From contig CM070599.1 of NCBI GenBank assembly GCA_036346395.1, forward strand, positions 38,183,232-38,247,231: 64,000 nt of DNA. The letters run 5' to 3'. Positions within the stretch are counted from its first letter, which is position 1. Each line of letters begins with the position of its first letter. The notes below the pieces were generated by a model. The model saw only the letters and a list, made by a program, of their open reading frames with translations, had not been told where the DNA came from and made no database searches. The position numbers and the translations under genes are program-made. This document shows positions 49,563-60,552 of this stretch, in pieces. This stretch comes from Hsuehochloa calcarea. Taxonomy: Eukaryota; Streptophyta; Magnoliopsida; Poales; Poaceae.

Positions 49563-49949
49563 AAGAGGCGGTGGCAGTAGCCGCGGGGGACAGGGAGGGC
49601 GAGGCTGCCGCCGCACGCGCCCAGGCACGGCGGCTGCAGGCTATTGCTCGATCGGTGCGTGCGCGCGCGGTTGCTCGGCGAGTGTGCAGAAGCAGCGAGG
49701 CAGAGATGCTAATGGTTTGGGGATAGTGCCTCGGATAACGTAGTGAGATTGACACGCGGGCCCCGCACTTGCAGGAGGGAAGGGGAACCTATCTCCCGGA
49801 AAGCGCCTTTTCCATCTTTAAAACGTACTCTTTCATACGCTTTTGCGCTTTCAGAGCGTAGTAGGTTTTATCATGCCAAAACAATTTCTTCAGAGCGCCT
49901 TTGTAATCTTGCTGAAGCAAATGGCGACATAACAACGCGAAAAGTGTGC

Positions 49950-50720
49950 ACAGCATGAGGGTACATGGAGCAGTAGGCGAGGAGAAACTTATGCATCAGT
50001 CTCATCGAGGATGGCTTCAATAACCTTACGAAGACCGTAAGATCTTCCCCGAAGGATATGAGTTGGAGGCGTGGCCCGAGGCCCCCAAGGGGTACCAAGT
50101 ACATCTTCAAGAGAGCCCTGAAGCCCATGTGAAGGTCATCAGGAGGTCCGCGTGAGCCAATGGCCGGAAGCGCGATCCGAGGCCCCGGGTACCAAGTACA
50201 CATTCAGGAGAGCCCCGAAAGCCACCCGAAGGCCATCGGGAGGCCTGCGAGGACCAAAGGTTGGAGACGCGACAGGATGTGTATCTTCGGGGAGGTCTTG
50301 AAGGCGGTGCAAAGGACCACTGAGCATTGAGGGCTCAGGAGTTAGGAGCTCCTCGGGGACGCCGAAGGGTGTCTAAGCCACTCGGCTTGAGGACACCCCA
50401 CACTCGGCGGATGACGGAGAGCACCAGTGGACCGAGCGCATAAGTCAGATGGACCAAGACCAGAGAGGTCCACCATAAGCCGAAGACTACGCATATGGAG
50501 AGAAAAACTCATGCGGCCTTTATAGGAGTAGAGTCTTTTTAGGGGCAGATCTGTAATATCATATATCCGGTCGAAATACTATAAATTATCGCATCCTTCG
50601 TGTAATAAATAAGACCCCTTTTTAGAACAATTAATATAAATTTACTTCTCCTGACAATCAATCCCCTCTACGAGGATTCCTGGCCCCCTTTAGATACCGG
50701 GGATACCAATCTTTTAATGT
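49950..50720. repeat. LTR-like region with a 97-bp tandem duplication
   Basis: Two diverged copies of a unit starting at GGTACCAAGTACA (50091 and 50188, offset 97 bases), followed by a third partial GGTTGGAGACGCG-like piece. Further right are TATAGGAGTAG, an AATAAATAAG polyadenylation-like signal (50601-50610) and CCCTCTACGAGGATTCCTGG, resembling the R/U5 part of a gypsy LTR. Ends are not resolved. Confidence 0.4.
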
Positions 50721-52657
50721 ATTGCCCTCCTTGCTACAACAGCTCTCTTCAGAATGCAGATACTCTACTCTCCAGGTACATGTGAATTTACAGTCGTCGA
50801 CAGCAAAACATGCTTGCCAACTTCAACACTGAACTCAACACCAACGTACACCATGGCCGAATCCAATTCACTGCTTTCGCCAGCTTCCTTCACGACGACG
50901 ATCGAGAGCCACAGCCACAGCCACAGATCCAAACGGGGGAGTCGTCAGAAGGGTAGCGGCGTAGCGCATTTCGCGCGCCGACCGACCAAATCCCAGGCTC
51001 CATTCTGCTGCCGCCGTCGCGGGCCGGCACCACCGCGCACGCATCAATGCTCCCGATGATTAATGGCGCGGCGGTTGGTCCAGCCTTGTCGAACAGCTCT
51101 CGATAGCTTTTCCCTAGATCGATGTACCTCGGTTTGGTCCAAAATAGCGACGTCTATTCAAGCCAATTATTACGAGGAAAGCTCTGCCCAGCTTGTCCAT
51201 TCATTCCGGCTGATTTAGCTAGCTAGAGCACGCTCCATGCCACCGACAACGCTAATCCCAGCATTAAGCAGAGCTAATGGCCGCTGCAGCTGTCAGCTTG
51301 GCTCTTGACATGGCACAGCAAAAGCGTTGTTCTCTGTGCGTGCTCCACGTGCAGAAGCGGTTAGTTATTACCTTCAGACACCGGCATTGTGTCGGTTGAT
51401 GATCATTTGGCATTGCTAACAATGGTTAGAAGGATGCCCTCCTATGACCATGGGCAAATTTGTATGCCATGGAGAAGGCATTACCATCAAAAGTGTGCAA
51501 CTAATGAGTGGTGATCATAATACTTGGTAGTTGGAGGGAGGACAAAAAAACAAAAGCGAAGGCTAGTATTGCTTTCCTTGCAATGTAAGGCCCCCAGCCT
51601 CCAAATATTGTCATGGCTCTTGCCACGCCATGTTACACTGGGATAGAAAAGGATAAGAAAATCATGGGCTCAATTGTGCTGGTGGTGGTGCATTAATGCA
51701 CGTCTAATCATTGTACCAGAAATACGAATTCAAGTGAGCCCTAGTGAGGCTAAAGAGGAAGAGGCCAGTGATCTGATCCAGGCTGTCCATAGACTCCTGG
51801 GCCAGGATCTAGTTTGCGAGTCCCTTTCAGGCGTAATTGCAAGGACAGTAGGAGGCTCAGTGGTTAGAAAAAGATTAATTCTCTGCGAAAATTATGGCAT
51901 TAGCATTAGGATAACTACTCGATCAGCTGCTTACTTTACATGCAGTTACTGGAGCTTAAATGTACCTGACCTTTTCCTTCTCCAAAGGCAATGTACCATC
52001 AGAGAACAGGACGCTGGTACTAGCCGTCTGGTGTTGCTTTCGGTTCTGAATGACTGAATCTATTGAGTGCTCCTAACTGAACAGTCTAGAAAATGTCATG
52101 AACTCATGATGTTGAGCGAAGGGGGAACCGTACGTGTCGATCGCTGCCGAAAATTAGTTCGACCTCGGGTCGATCAGGGATTGATCTTGCTTCAAGCTTG
52201 AGCGCAGTTTGTTGTCACATTCGTCTCCGTGTGCACGCATTATTCAGAAGTGTCAAGATGCTTGGATTCATAGTTCTCCATCTCCTCATTCTCCTTTCTG
52301 TTTTCTGCAAGCAATCGATACTGTTAGTCCTTGAAACCACGATGGTGCTTGTTTCAGTTGTTTATGAAGTGTTTTTAGTAGATATATTGTACGAAGTTCA
52401 GAGTGAAACCAATGCATGCATCAAGGAGAAGAAGTGCACTTTTGGGCATGAAACCTGCACGTATACGCATGCAGGGCAGATAAACTACGTAGGTACCCCT
52501 GTCATCATACTGTGCAAATACAGGCGGCGTATACTGAATAACTGTCCTGCATCATAATTAGGAGAGGACGGTGTAAGATGGCTCATGTCCTCCGCAAAGT
52601 AAAGGTGTTTGATCTTCCTTGCACCATCAGTTCAATTCACACACACGATCACCACAC
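50721..52657. other. Intergenic, upstream of the AGP gene, no gene recognised
   Basis: Only short frames occur. The longest, a plus-strand frame near 51.7-52.06 kb, opens with TTG rather than ATG and resembles nothing known. Confidence 0.4.
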
Positions 52658-52665
52658 TATATATA
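52658..52665 (+). promoter_or_regulatory. TATA box of the AGP gene
   Basis: TATATATA in the context CACTATATATACATCGC, 122 bases upstream of the AGP start codon at 52787. This fits a transcription start near 52690 and a 5' UTR of about 95 bases. Confidence 0.6.
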
Positions 52666-52786
52666 CATCGCTGGAGCTCTCACCACCTTCATTGCCTAGG
52701 CCACAGGCACATAACATACACTAGCCAGCAGCAAACACTCTCCAAGAGAACAAAGCTTGGCAAGGACAGGAGAGAAGGCCTACAAG

Positions 52787-53701
52787 ATGAGTTCACGAGG
52801 GAGCCGGACACCAATGGCTCTTCTCCCTCTCCTCTCACTCCTGCTCGTCTCCTGCGCCGCACAGTCGCCAGCCTCGTCGCCGTCGGCGTCCAACGCCCCT
52901 CCGGTCAGTGCCTCCCCGCCGCAGGTCTCCGCCTCGGCTCCGACCAAAGCCACCTCGCCACCGCAGGTCTCCGCCGCAGCGCCGACCACCGCCGCCTCGG
53001 CGCCGCAGTTCTCCGCCGCAGCGCCGACCACCGCCACCTCGGCGCCGCAGGCTGCCACGACGCCTCCGCCGACAACGGCCGCCTCTCCACAACTGGCTGC
53101 CACGTCACCAAGTGCTGCCTCTCCACCGCTCACTGTCACGTCACCTCCGCCAACAACGGTTGCCTCTCCGCCGCTAGGTGCCACGTCACCTCCGCCTGCC
53201 ACCTCTCCTCCTCCCGTCTCTGCGCCCCCTCCGGCAACGCCACCTCCGGTTGCCACGCCACCTCCGGCGACACCCCCACCGGCAACACCACCTCCCGTTG
53301 CAGCTCCACCTCCGGTGACACTGCCCCCAGTTGCCTCCCCACCCCTGGCCAGGCCACCGGCGACGCCTCCTCCGGCCACCCCGCCGCCGGCATTGGCACC
53401 GTCGCCACTGCTCTTGGCTCCGGTCGCGCCGCCCACCGCCCCGCCTGCCAAGGCCCCGGCGCCAGCGCCCGTGTCGCCGGCTCCGAGCGTCGCCCCGACC
53501 CCATCGCCCACGATGGCACCAGAGCTGTCACCCACGATGGCGCCGGAGCTGTCGCCGCTCAGCTCGGTGAGCCCCTCGATGTCGCCAGGGCCCGCGCTCG
53601 CGCCCACGGGGACGGAGGATGAATCGCCGGCGGCGATCGCGCGCGCCGGCGTTGCCGCGCTGGTGGCGCTGGCGGCTGCAGGGCTCGTGGTCTTGTTTTA
53701 A
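52787..53701 (+). CDS. Classical arabinogalactan protein, GPI-anchored, 304 aa
   Basis: A proteoglycan core protein of the plasma membrane and cell wall. Residues 1-25 are a signal peptide (MALLPLLSLLLVSCAA, cleavage before Q26). The mature region is almost wholly Pro, Ala, Ser and Thr, with AP, SP, TP and PPP dipeptide patterns, the substrate for prolyl hydroxylation and arabinogalactan attachment. Repeats PSPTMAPELSPTMAPEL occur near the C-terminus. The end is an acidic spacer (GTEDESPAAIA) and a hydrophobic tail AGVAALVALAAAGLVVLF, a typical GPI-anchor signal. It is one exon. I chose the ATG at 52787 because the upstream extension of the frame opens only at TTG; Met10 is a weaker alternative. 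Three 42-bp tandem units (52924-53049) encode 14-residue repeats. At 304 aa it is long for a classical AGP (usually 90-160 aa). The minus-strand frames over this region are compositional shadows. Confidence 0.9.
   Translation: MSSRGSRTPMALLPLLSLLLVSCAAQSPASSPSASNAPPVSASPPQVSASAPTKATSPPQVSAAAPTTAASAPQFSAAAPTTATSAPQAATTPPPTTAASPQLAATSPSAASPPLTVTSPPPTTVASPPLGATSPPPATSPPPVSAPPPATPPPVATPPPATPPPATPPPVAAPPPVTLPPVASPPLARPPATPPPATPPPALAPSPLLLAPVAPPTAPPAKAPAPAPVSPAPSVAPTPSPTMAPELSPTMAPELSPLSSVSPSMSPGPALAPTGTEDESPAAIARAGVAALVALAAAGLVVLF
52924..53049 (+). repeat. Three 42-bp tandem units inside the AGP gene
   Basis: Units 52924-52965, 52966-53007 and 53008-53049 encode VSASAPTKATSPPQ, VSAAAPTTAASAPQ and FSAAAPTTATSAPQ. 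The last two are nearly identical in DNA, so repeat number may vary between accessions. Confidence 0.85.
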
Positions 53702-55160
53702 GTAGAGCTGCGTCACCATTGCTTTCGTGCTGTTGTTACTCGATCGTGTTACACTATTGACGTTATCGACGTTGCATGTATGATTCTTCGTGTACGAGAC
53801 ATTGGTTATTTATTTCTTTTTATATATGGATGATGGATCGGCTGCTACTCTTGATTTGTAGAGAATCTTGTGCATATCTCTGATGTACCTTGTATCATTC
53901 CGGTGGTTGCTGAATGAATTGTCGTGATATATACTTCTTATACGCTTATTGCCATGCGATCGTTGTTGTTTATTCCTTCTTTTGTGAATGCAAGTGAAGA
54001 TGCAGAAGCTTGGTAGAAGAACATTAACCAGGCACTGCAGGGTGTCAAAAATCGCAACGCCTGCATGTACAAGGACCCGTGCAAGCGCCATTGAAGAAGC
54101 CGAGAAGCATGGAATTAACACTTTCATATCAGAGACGAGATCCGTAAGGCCAGAAACTTTTCCTTACAACCACAGAGTCAGTGGACAGGACAGGCCAGGA
54201 CAGGCCATGCATTCCGCTGCTCACGAAAGCTGACAAAACAGAAAAAGTCCTATGATCAAATCAATCAACCACCCACTCGCCAGTCTCCACTCACCAAAGT
54301 CCACAAAACCCTTTGCCCATTTCACAGTTCACACAACAAAAAAACAGGCATATGCGATACATATGAAACTCAGAAAGCACACCAGAAACGAAAGGAAAGG
54401 CGCAGCGCGTGCATCCTGCCCTGACATACATGCATCGATCGATTCAAGAACCCAAATGATGCAAGGAAAAAGAGGAACCCAGGCGCCAGCATGCCATCTC
54501 GCAGAGTGATTGCATAGTAAAGCAGGCACGCAAAGGGCAATGCTATGATTGGCTCCAGAGCAAACGTTGCGCGAACCCGTGAAAATCTCGGGGGAGGGGA
54601 GGGGAGCAGAGAAACATGCGTTGGTTGTCATTGACACACCGGTTGGTGGCGGCCTGGTGGTGGGGAGAGGTCATGATCGTCTGAATCACCAACGGAACAG
54701 CCCAGATGGACCGGTGTTCGTATGTGCGATTTCTGATCATTTGGGTCGGTCCCCAAGGTAGGCACCTGCAGCCGATGACTAGGGCCTGCTGACTCGTGCG
54801 CTCGATCGGGATCTGCTCGCCCGCCCATCCCCGTGTGCATCTTGGCCTTTTTGCTCCGGTACGTACGACCCGCTCCAAAGTCGGTGGCTCTGATTGAAGA
54901 CACCCCACGAGAGGCTTAATTAGCACCCGTACCTCGTACCAAACATGCACAGCAGCTAGTGCATTTTGACGACTTCTTATCCATGTTAGACTGCAGTTTT
55001 GTGCAGTATACTTATAGCTGAAACGAAACCAACGAATTGCCATAGGACTCTTGGCTCTTACAGCCCGCCTCTCCCGTCGCTTGCAAGGTCTCCGCCGTTC
55101 GCCGCTCTTCCGTTAACTGTTGGTGATATACACTAAAATAATTATAAAAATGATTGTATC
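53702..55160. other. AGP 3' flank and intergenic, no gene recognised
   Basis: The first about 240 bases are likely AGP 3' UTR. The remainder has only unrecognisable frames on both strands. Confidence 0.4.
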
Positions 55161-55168
55161 ATATTTAT

Positions 55169-55484
55169 TGTTAGAAGTAATCTTGATGGTTCCTTAATTA
55201 ACACCTATAATTAGAGAGTTAATTATTTAGTGGAGTTAGTGGCTGCATGTATGCATGAGTTAGTGGGAATGTGGCTGCATACATGGGTTAGTGGGAGATG
55301 TGGTTTTCATGGTTGCATGTGCATGGGTGTGTGGCCTATATAAGCCTATGTGATCAGGTCGTGGAGGATGGGTTTTGAAGAGAGAAATACAAAGAAAATT
55401 GCTCCACTGTGTTGTTCTTCCCGTGTGCGTTAAAACATTGAGTTTAGCGTTTGATTTTGGGCGGATCCAGAGTTTGATCCAACA
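55169..55484 (+). repeat. 5' LTR of the gag-only Copia element
   Basis: Contains GGCCTATATAAGCC (TATA box near 55335) and is 13 bases longer than the 3' LTR because of an extra GTATGCATGAGTTAGTGG-like stretch near 55250. Confidence 0.9.
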
Positions 55485-55505
55485 TTTGGTATCAGAGCTT
55501 GGTCT

Positions 55506-56363
55506 ATGCCCAAAATCATACCAAAAGGTATAGAGATTCTTGATGCGGCGGCTTCGGCACCGGCAAGCACACCAACGAATGAGAGTTCCGCGGTGTCGCT
55601 TCACTACCCCGTGCTCACAAGGAGCAACTATGCGACGTGGGCGATGAAGATGAAGGTGTACATGAGAGCCCAAGGCGTATGGGACGCTATCGAGCCCGGC
55701 GACAACAACACACGTAAGGACCAAATGGCATTGGCGGCCATTTACCAGGGTGTTCCAGAAGACACGCTCTTCCTGCTGGCTGAGAAGGAGACGGCCAAAG
55801 CTGCGTGGGAGGCATTGAAGACCATGCACATGGGAGCCGAGCGCGTGAAGGAAGCCAAGGTGCAGACCCTCAAATCAGAGTTTGAGGTGCTGCACATTAA
55901 GGAATCGGAGTCGGTTGATGACTTCGCCGTCCGGTTGACAACAATCGTCAACAAAATCTGAGGTCTCGGTGAGAAGATGGAGGGGAGCTATGCGGTAAGG
56001 AAATTTCTTCGTGCAGCCCCCGCCAAGTTTCTACCGGTAGTCTCCCCAATCGAGCAATTTGGTGACCTCAAGACAATGACGATTGAAGAGTTGATCAGCC
56101 GTTTGAAGGCACACGAAGAACGATGAGTATCTTATGGTGTAGGGGCCGAAGATCAACACCTACTACTGACGAAGGCCGAGTGGGAGGCTCGATCCAAGGA
56201 GCGCAACGGCTTTGGCAAGAAGAACAATGCATTTGACAAGACGAAAGTGTGCTGCTACAACTGTCAAGAGTACGGGCACTTTGCCAGGGAGTGCCACGAG
56301 TCGAAGAAGACGACGTCTCTTCTTGCTGTAGCGGACGTTGATGACGAGCCAACATTGCTTTAA
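55506..56363 (+). pseudogene. Copia-type gag with two in-frame TGA codons
   Basis: The frame opens with ATG at 55506 just past the primer-binding site and can be followed to TAA at 56361-56363. The N-terminal half has LTRSNYATWAMKMKVYMRAQG, the UBN2/DUF4219-type gag signature. The C-terminal part has a CCHC zinc knuckle, CYNCQEYGHFARECH (about 56254-56298). Two TGA codons, at 55959-55961 and 56124-56126, interrupt it with no frame change. The position of the first (NKI*GLGEKM) suggests an Arg CGA codon changed by C-to-T transition at a methylated CpG; this is inference. Confidence 0.85.
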
Positions 56364-56766
56364 TGCCAACAAGGAGTGTTCATCATGTTGTTTTTTTGGT
56401 TGTTTGGCACAGTAGGAGTGTTGCATGTGTCATTTTATTTCTTTGTGCATGTAGGAGGTGTGTTACATACGTGTGTATATTTGTGTTATGATCATGCATG
56501 TAGGTGAGTCAGTGCATGATGCATGTGGGTGCGCAAGAGTTCTTATAGGTGTGTCCAAGTTCTCATATGTGTAAGCTCTAGTGAGAGTCTCCGTCGCCGT
56601 CTAGTTGTGTTACCGGCGAAAGACAATCAGAGCTGAGGTAAGCAAAAGACGCCGACAAATTGTTACCGATGGCATAGTCAGCAAGAAGGCGGCAAAACTC
56701 CTTGGAGATGCGTCAGGAGACCGGACTTCGGCTTGTGAGTCAATACATCAAGATTACGGGAGAGAA

Positions 56767-57069
56767 TGTTAGAAGTAATCTTAATGGTTCCTTAATTAAC
56801 ACATATAATTAGGGAGTTAATTATTTAGTGGAGTTAGTGGCTGCATGTGGGAAATGTGGCTGCATGCATGGGTTAGTGGGAGATGTGGTTTTCATGGTTG
56901 CATGTGCATGGGTGTGTGGCCTATATAAGCCTATGTGATCAGGTTGTGGAGGATGGATTTTGAAGAGAGAAATACAAAGAAAATTGCCCCACTGTGTTGT
57001 TCTTCCCGTGTGCGTTAAAACATTGAGTTTAGCGTTTGATTTTGGGCGGATCCAGAGTTTGATCCAACA
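56767..57069 (+). repeat. 3' LTR of the gag-only Copia element
   Basis: Pairs with 55169-55484 and has the same start and end sequences. It is followed by the target duplication TTTAT and then the end of a DNA transposon. Confidence 0.9.
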
Positions 57070-57074
57070 TTTAT

Positions 57075-58490
57075 AACCCTGTTTGTTTATGCTTTTAGTC
57101 TGACTTAAAAGCAAAAAGCCAAAGTCTAAACAAAAATATGACTTTTTTTATCCGACTTATAAAAAGTTTAAACCATTTTAAGACTAAAAGCTATAGGCTA
57201 TGAGAGAAGTGTTTTTTTCTTTTGCGGAATGAAATAACCGTTTGTTGCAGATCCTATTTGTTTTATCCTTGGTGATCTCAGGAGGTAGACTGAGTGTGGC
57301 ATGAAAGGATCTTAACGCTGAAAATGCAGATTAGACTGAAGCCAAGAACAAAGCCATGAGGACTGCTACCGTTCTTAGGCCATGATATGATTGAATATTA
57401 TTTCATTACTGTGTTATTTTGTTCGGTTGGCTAATATATGCTTTTTCTAAATTAATTTATTTCATTACGCAATGACCAAAATTAATACATGCATACACTA
57501 CTGCAAAAAGGCTAATACTGGACGTCTCATCACAAGCAGTTGACCAAAACTGTCTGTATTAAATACAATCACATACGATTTTGGTTTAGCGACCGTCTGT
57601 GTTACTGGCTGCGCTAAAAACCGTCTGTGAAAAGATAATATCACAAACGGTTCGTGTTGAAAACCGTCTGTGAAGTATCACAAACGGTTCTAAACAAGAG
57701 CAGTCTCTTCTTATCAATGAGGACCCTCATCTGTGGTCGACAAGGGAGGCCAATTCAGTTCGAGATGAACGCCTCTACTTTACCTCGTCCTCGTTAGAGA
57801 GTGAGCCATTGATTGATTGAGAGAGAGTATCATGTAATTACCTTCTTGCAAACTATCAAAAGAGTATATGAAAACTAATGTCTAGCAATTAATTGGTTTG
57901 GCTCAAAATTTAATTTTTTTGTAATACAAAAAACTATCACAGACGGATTTACTAAAAAGCCGTCTGTGATAGTCTATTTTTACAGACGGTACTGAATAAG
58001 AACCATATGTGATAATTGTCTAACACAGACGATTATTGTTCAGAACCGTCTGTGACAGATTTTTTCACAGACGGTTAAAAAACTGTCTATGATTACCACA
58101 TAGAATCACTGTCCCCATAAAGTCAGACAGTTCAGAAAACCATCTGTGATGATAATTTTGAATCGTCTATGATTACCTTTTATGTAGTAGTGATGCACGA
58201 ACAAGCGAAATCTATCTTGTTCATATGTACACTTAAATGTATCGTCATATTTACAAATCCTATGCAAAAAATAAATTTAAATACATGTTTAAAAAGATCA
58301 CTTAACTCCTAAAGGGCAATTCAGACTTTTAATCTTTTACACATAACTCAATAAGCCAACATCCTATAAAAAACTAGATTATCAAACAACAAAATTTGGC
58401 TTAAAAGCTAAGAGGCTTATAAGTTGATTAAGCCAAAAAGCTGGCTTTAAGCTATAAGCCAAAAAACCTAAGTCTAAACAAATATGGCCT
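57075..58490. mobile_element. Non-autonomous DNA transposon (hAT-like), hosting a CACTA element
   Basis: The left end AACCCTGTTTGTTTATGCTT pairs with the right end read inward, AGGCCATATTTGTTTAGACTT. The interior near both ends has complementary AAGC/GCTT-rich text (GACTTAAAAGC... and ...GCTTATAAGTTG). The right flank ATATTTAT (58491-58498) matches ATATTTAT at 55161-55168, i.e. the left copy of the 8-bp duplication before the Copia insertion. Without the nested CACTA (57496-58192) it would be about 720 bp. There is no coding capacity. Confidence 0.65.
57496..58192. mobile_element. Non-autonomous CACTA (En/Spm) element, 697 bp
   Basis: Starts CACTACTGCAAAAAGGCTAA and ends TACCTTTTATGTAGTAGTG, i.e. 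CACTACTAC on the other strand. Both halves are filled with subterminal repeats of the type ACCGTCTGTGA / CACAAACGGTT in both orientations, a hallmark of rice CACTA elements. Flanking triplets are ATA and ATG, so a 3-bp duplication is nearly kept. There is no transposase. It lies inside the DNA transposon 57075-58490. Confidence 0.85.
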
Positions 58491-58499
58491 ATATTTATG

Positions 58500-59950
58500 A
58501 GTTATTGAATAAATGTTATTATGTTTCTTGAATGAATCATCATTGATATAGATTAACAAGTATGCAACTTGTTGGTGAAGCTCTTTAACTTATATGATGT
58601 CATTCTAAATGTATCTCTGGTCAGAACACTATTGACTTATCGACTAGCACATGTATTGATCGATGACCATGTTTCACCCGTCATGGATATAGGGATATCA
58701 AACCAATAATGTGAACACATGTTAGAGAACATGGTGTTGGATTGATCCATCTTGAGACAATGCTGAGATTACTATGATTTCATGTGTTATCAGTTGGTCT
58801 CAAGCAATGATGATGTATAATCCTTAGACCTGAGATCAGCATGGTTTTCTACATGTGTAAGAGTACACTTTGGAGTTACCAAACGCTACTCTGTAGCTGG
58901 GTAGTTACAAAGGTGACTTTCAGGTAATGCTATGAAACATGCGAAAGAATGTGACTGGTCGGACATGATATTTGCCGCTCCTAACATAACAGGGGAGATA
59001 TCTCTGGGCCCCTCGATGTGATCGGATAAAGAAAGTGCATGACCATGCCACTACTGGTCGAAGAGTTCGACCACGTCAAGTTATCCGACATTTAATCAAG
59101 AAAGTATTGGCAGTCCATGGTTGATATGTTGTCTCACCTAGAGTTCAATCTGATATCGTGAGGCAAAGGGAGAATACACGAGCTGATCGTTTAGTTCGAT
59201 CAGATACGGACTAGTCGTATGGAGATACAAACTAGTTGTAGACTGGTCGAATATAATCACCAAGTGGTCGAAACCTGATTGTAAGGAGTTACGAATAAGT
59301 CGAGACTAAATACGATCTGGTCGTATAGAGATACAAGCTGGTCGTTTGTGACAAGGGTCTGATCGTAGATCATATTGTATTAAGGTTCATCCGATATTAT
59401 TTATGTGTATTCGGGAATCATTATGTCCTGCTAGGAACCGCTAACGAATCGTGATCGGAAAATATTTATGAGTCACAACCGACTACACATAAACCTAACG
59501 GGTCACACACTTAATGGGTTGCAATAAATATGTTTGGATAGAAACCGTCATAAGCTTTATATAAGGATATGCATGAGGCTGTTGGGAGACACACGAGATA
59601 GACGTGACGTAAGTTGCTCTACCAAAAACTTAGCCGCCATCTTCTTGAGAACTCTACTGTGCAAGTTGGTGCTAGTACACCGGCGTACGGTGTTCCTTCC
59701 TTAGACGTGTGGATACCGTAGAGACGTTATTGCAGTTGTTGTTGCGCTTGAGGACGATCCACGACCTTGGCGAGGAACTCGATTGGTTGCTGGGGGGATT
59801 ATCGCCACCGAGGACGATCGACTACACTAGACGGTCGACTTCGACCACTTCATCGACACACTCTACGTTGGATTAGGCTGCTTCAACTCTTTTTTCGCTG
59901 CACTGTACGTCTAATGGTAACGATATATGATCTCTTATTTGCATAGTATC
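58500..59950 (+). repeat. Probable LTR-type repeat with degenerate internal repeats
   Basis: A plus-strand TATA box TATATAAG (59558-59565) is followed by leader-like text. Upstream, a degenerate repeat with CTGGTCGTA.AGAGATACAA-like units spans about 59.2-59.36 kb. No coding sequence is seen, and termini and target duplications were not found. Confidence 0.35.
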
Positions 59951-60552
59951 TAATAAAATTTTTAAATTGCTAACCAATGTAGTATATCCATATCCCTCCA
60001 CCAACGGCCTCGCTGCCTCCGATCACCACACAACCATTGGGTCACCTGTCATCCAGGGAACTACAAGGTTGGTGTGCCCGGTGAACCTAACGTAAATGCC
60101 CACCACCGCTCGATCTTCCGCTGCTAATTTTACCAGCGAGCACCCGCGGAATAGGATTTTCGAAGCCTTTTTTTTTTGCCAGCTTAAAGGGCAAACCGAG
60201 ACTTTGAAAGTGATACGCCAGCCGCAGTCCTCGCCCGTGCTAGATGCGAACCAACCGAACGGTACGTCCAGGACATGTGTCCATGTGGGCGCCAACCGCA
60301 CGGCACTGTGCGAAAGACGAAGATCGGCAGAAAAAGCATCCTAAATGCGTTACTTAATTATGGCATTGCACTGCTGACACGTCGATTTCATCAGAAAAGC
60401 ATTTAATAGTAATGTTTGATTGATCGCCTGGCCAGGCGGTGCCTTTTTGCCCCCATTTGATGCTCTGATTCGTTTGCTCATAAAAAAAGACGAACAAAGA
60501 AGGGAAAAGAGCAGTATGAAACATCCCAAAAACATCACGTAACAATGCCTCT
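59951..60552. other. Intergenic, no gene recognised
   Basis: Mixed sequence with overlapping unrecognisable frames. Confidence 0.4.

Larger units (their letters stand above)
55169..57069 (+). mobile_element. Non-autonomous gag-only Copia retrotransposon, complete
   Basis: Two LTRs (55169-55484, 316 bp; 56767-57069, 303 bp) beginning TGTTAGAAGTAATC and ending GATCCAACA. It is flanked by identical 5-bp repeats TTTAT (55164-55168 and 57070-57074). Directly after the 5' LTR is TGGTATCAGAGC (55487-55498), complementary to the initiator Met-tRNA 3' end, as in Copia elements. A purine run ACGGGAGAGAA ends at the 3' LTR. The interior encodes only a gag protein; protease, integrase and reverse transcriptase are absent. 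The LTRs differ by a few substitutions and a 13-base net indel, so the insertion is not very recent. It would depend on a partner element for movement. Confidence 0.93.

Noticed and set aside
51674..52057. 127-codon plus frame upstream of the AGP gene
   Set aside because: It opens at TTG, not ATG, and the text resembles no known protein; there is no codon bias or splice context.
52780..53607. 275-codon minus-strand frame and several other long frames over the AGP gene
   Set aside because: They are shadows of the extremely GC-rich, Pro/Ala repeat-coding plus strand. Their products are low-complexity Gly/Ala/Val or Arg/Pro text, while the plus frame has a signal peptide and GPI tail.
54543..55043. 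166-codon minus frame between the AGP gene and the Copia element
   Set aside because: No motif, no homology that I recognise and no GC3 bias; likely chance.
55260..55829. 189-codon minus frame across the Copia LTR and gag
   Set aside because: Antisense shadow of the LTR and gag; similar text recurs in the antisense of the 3' LTR.
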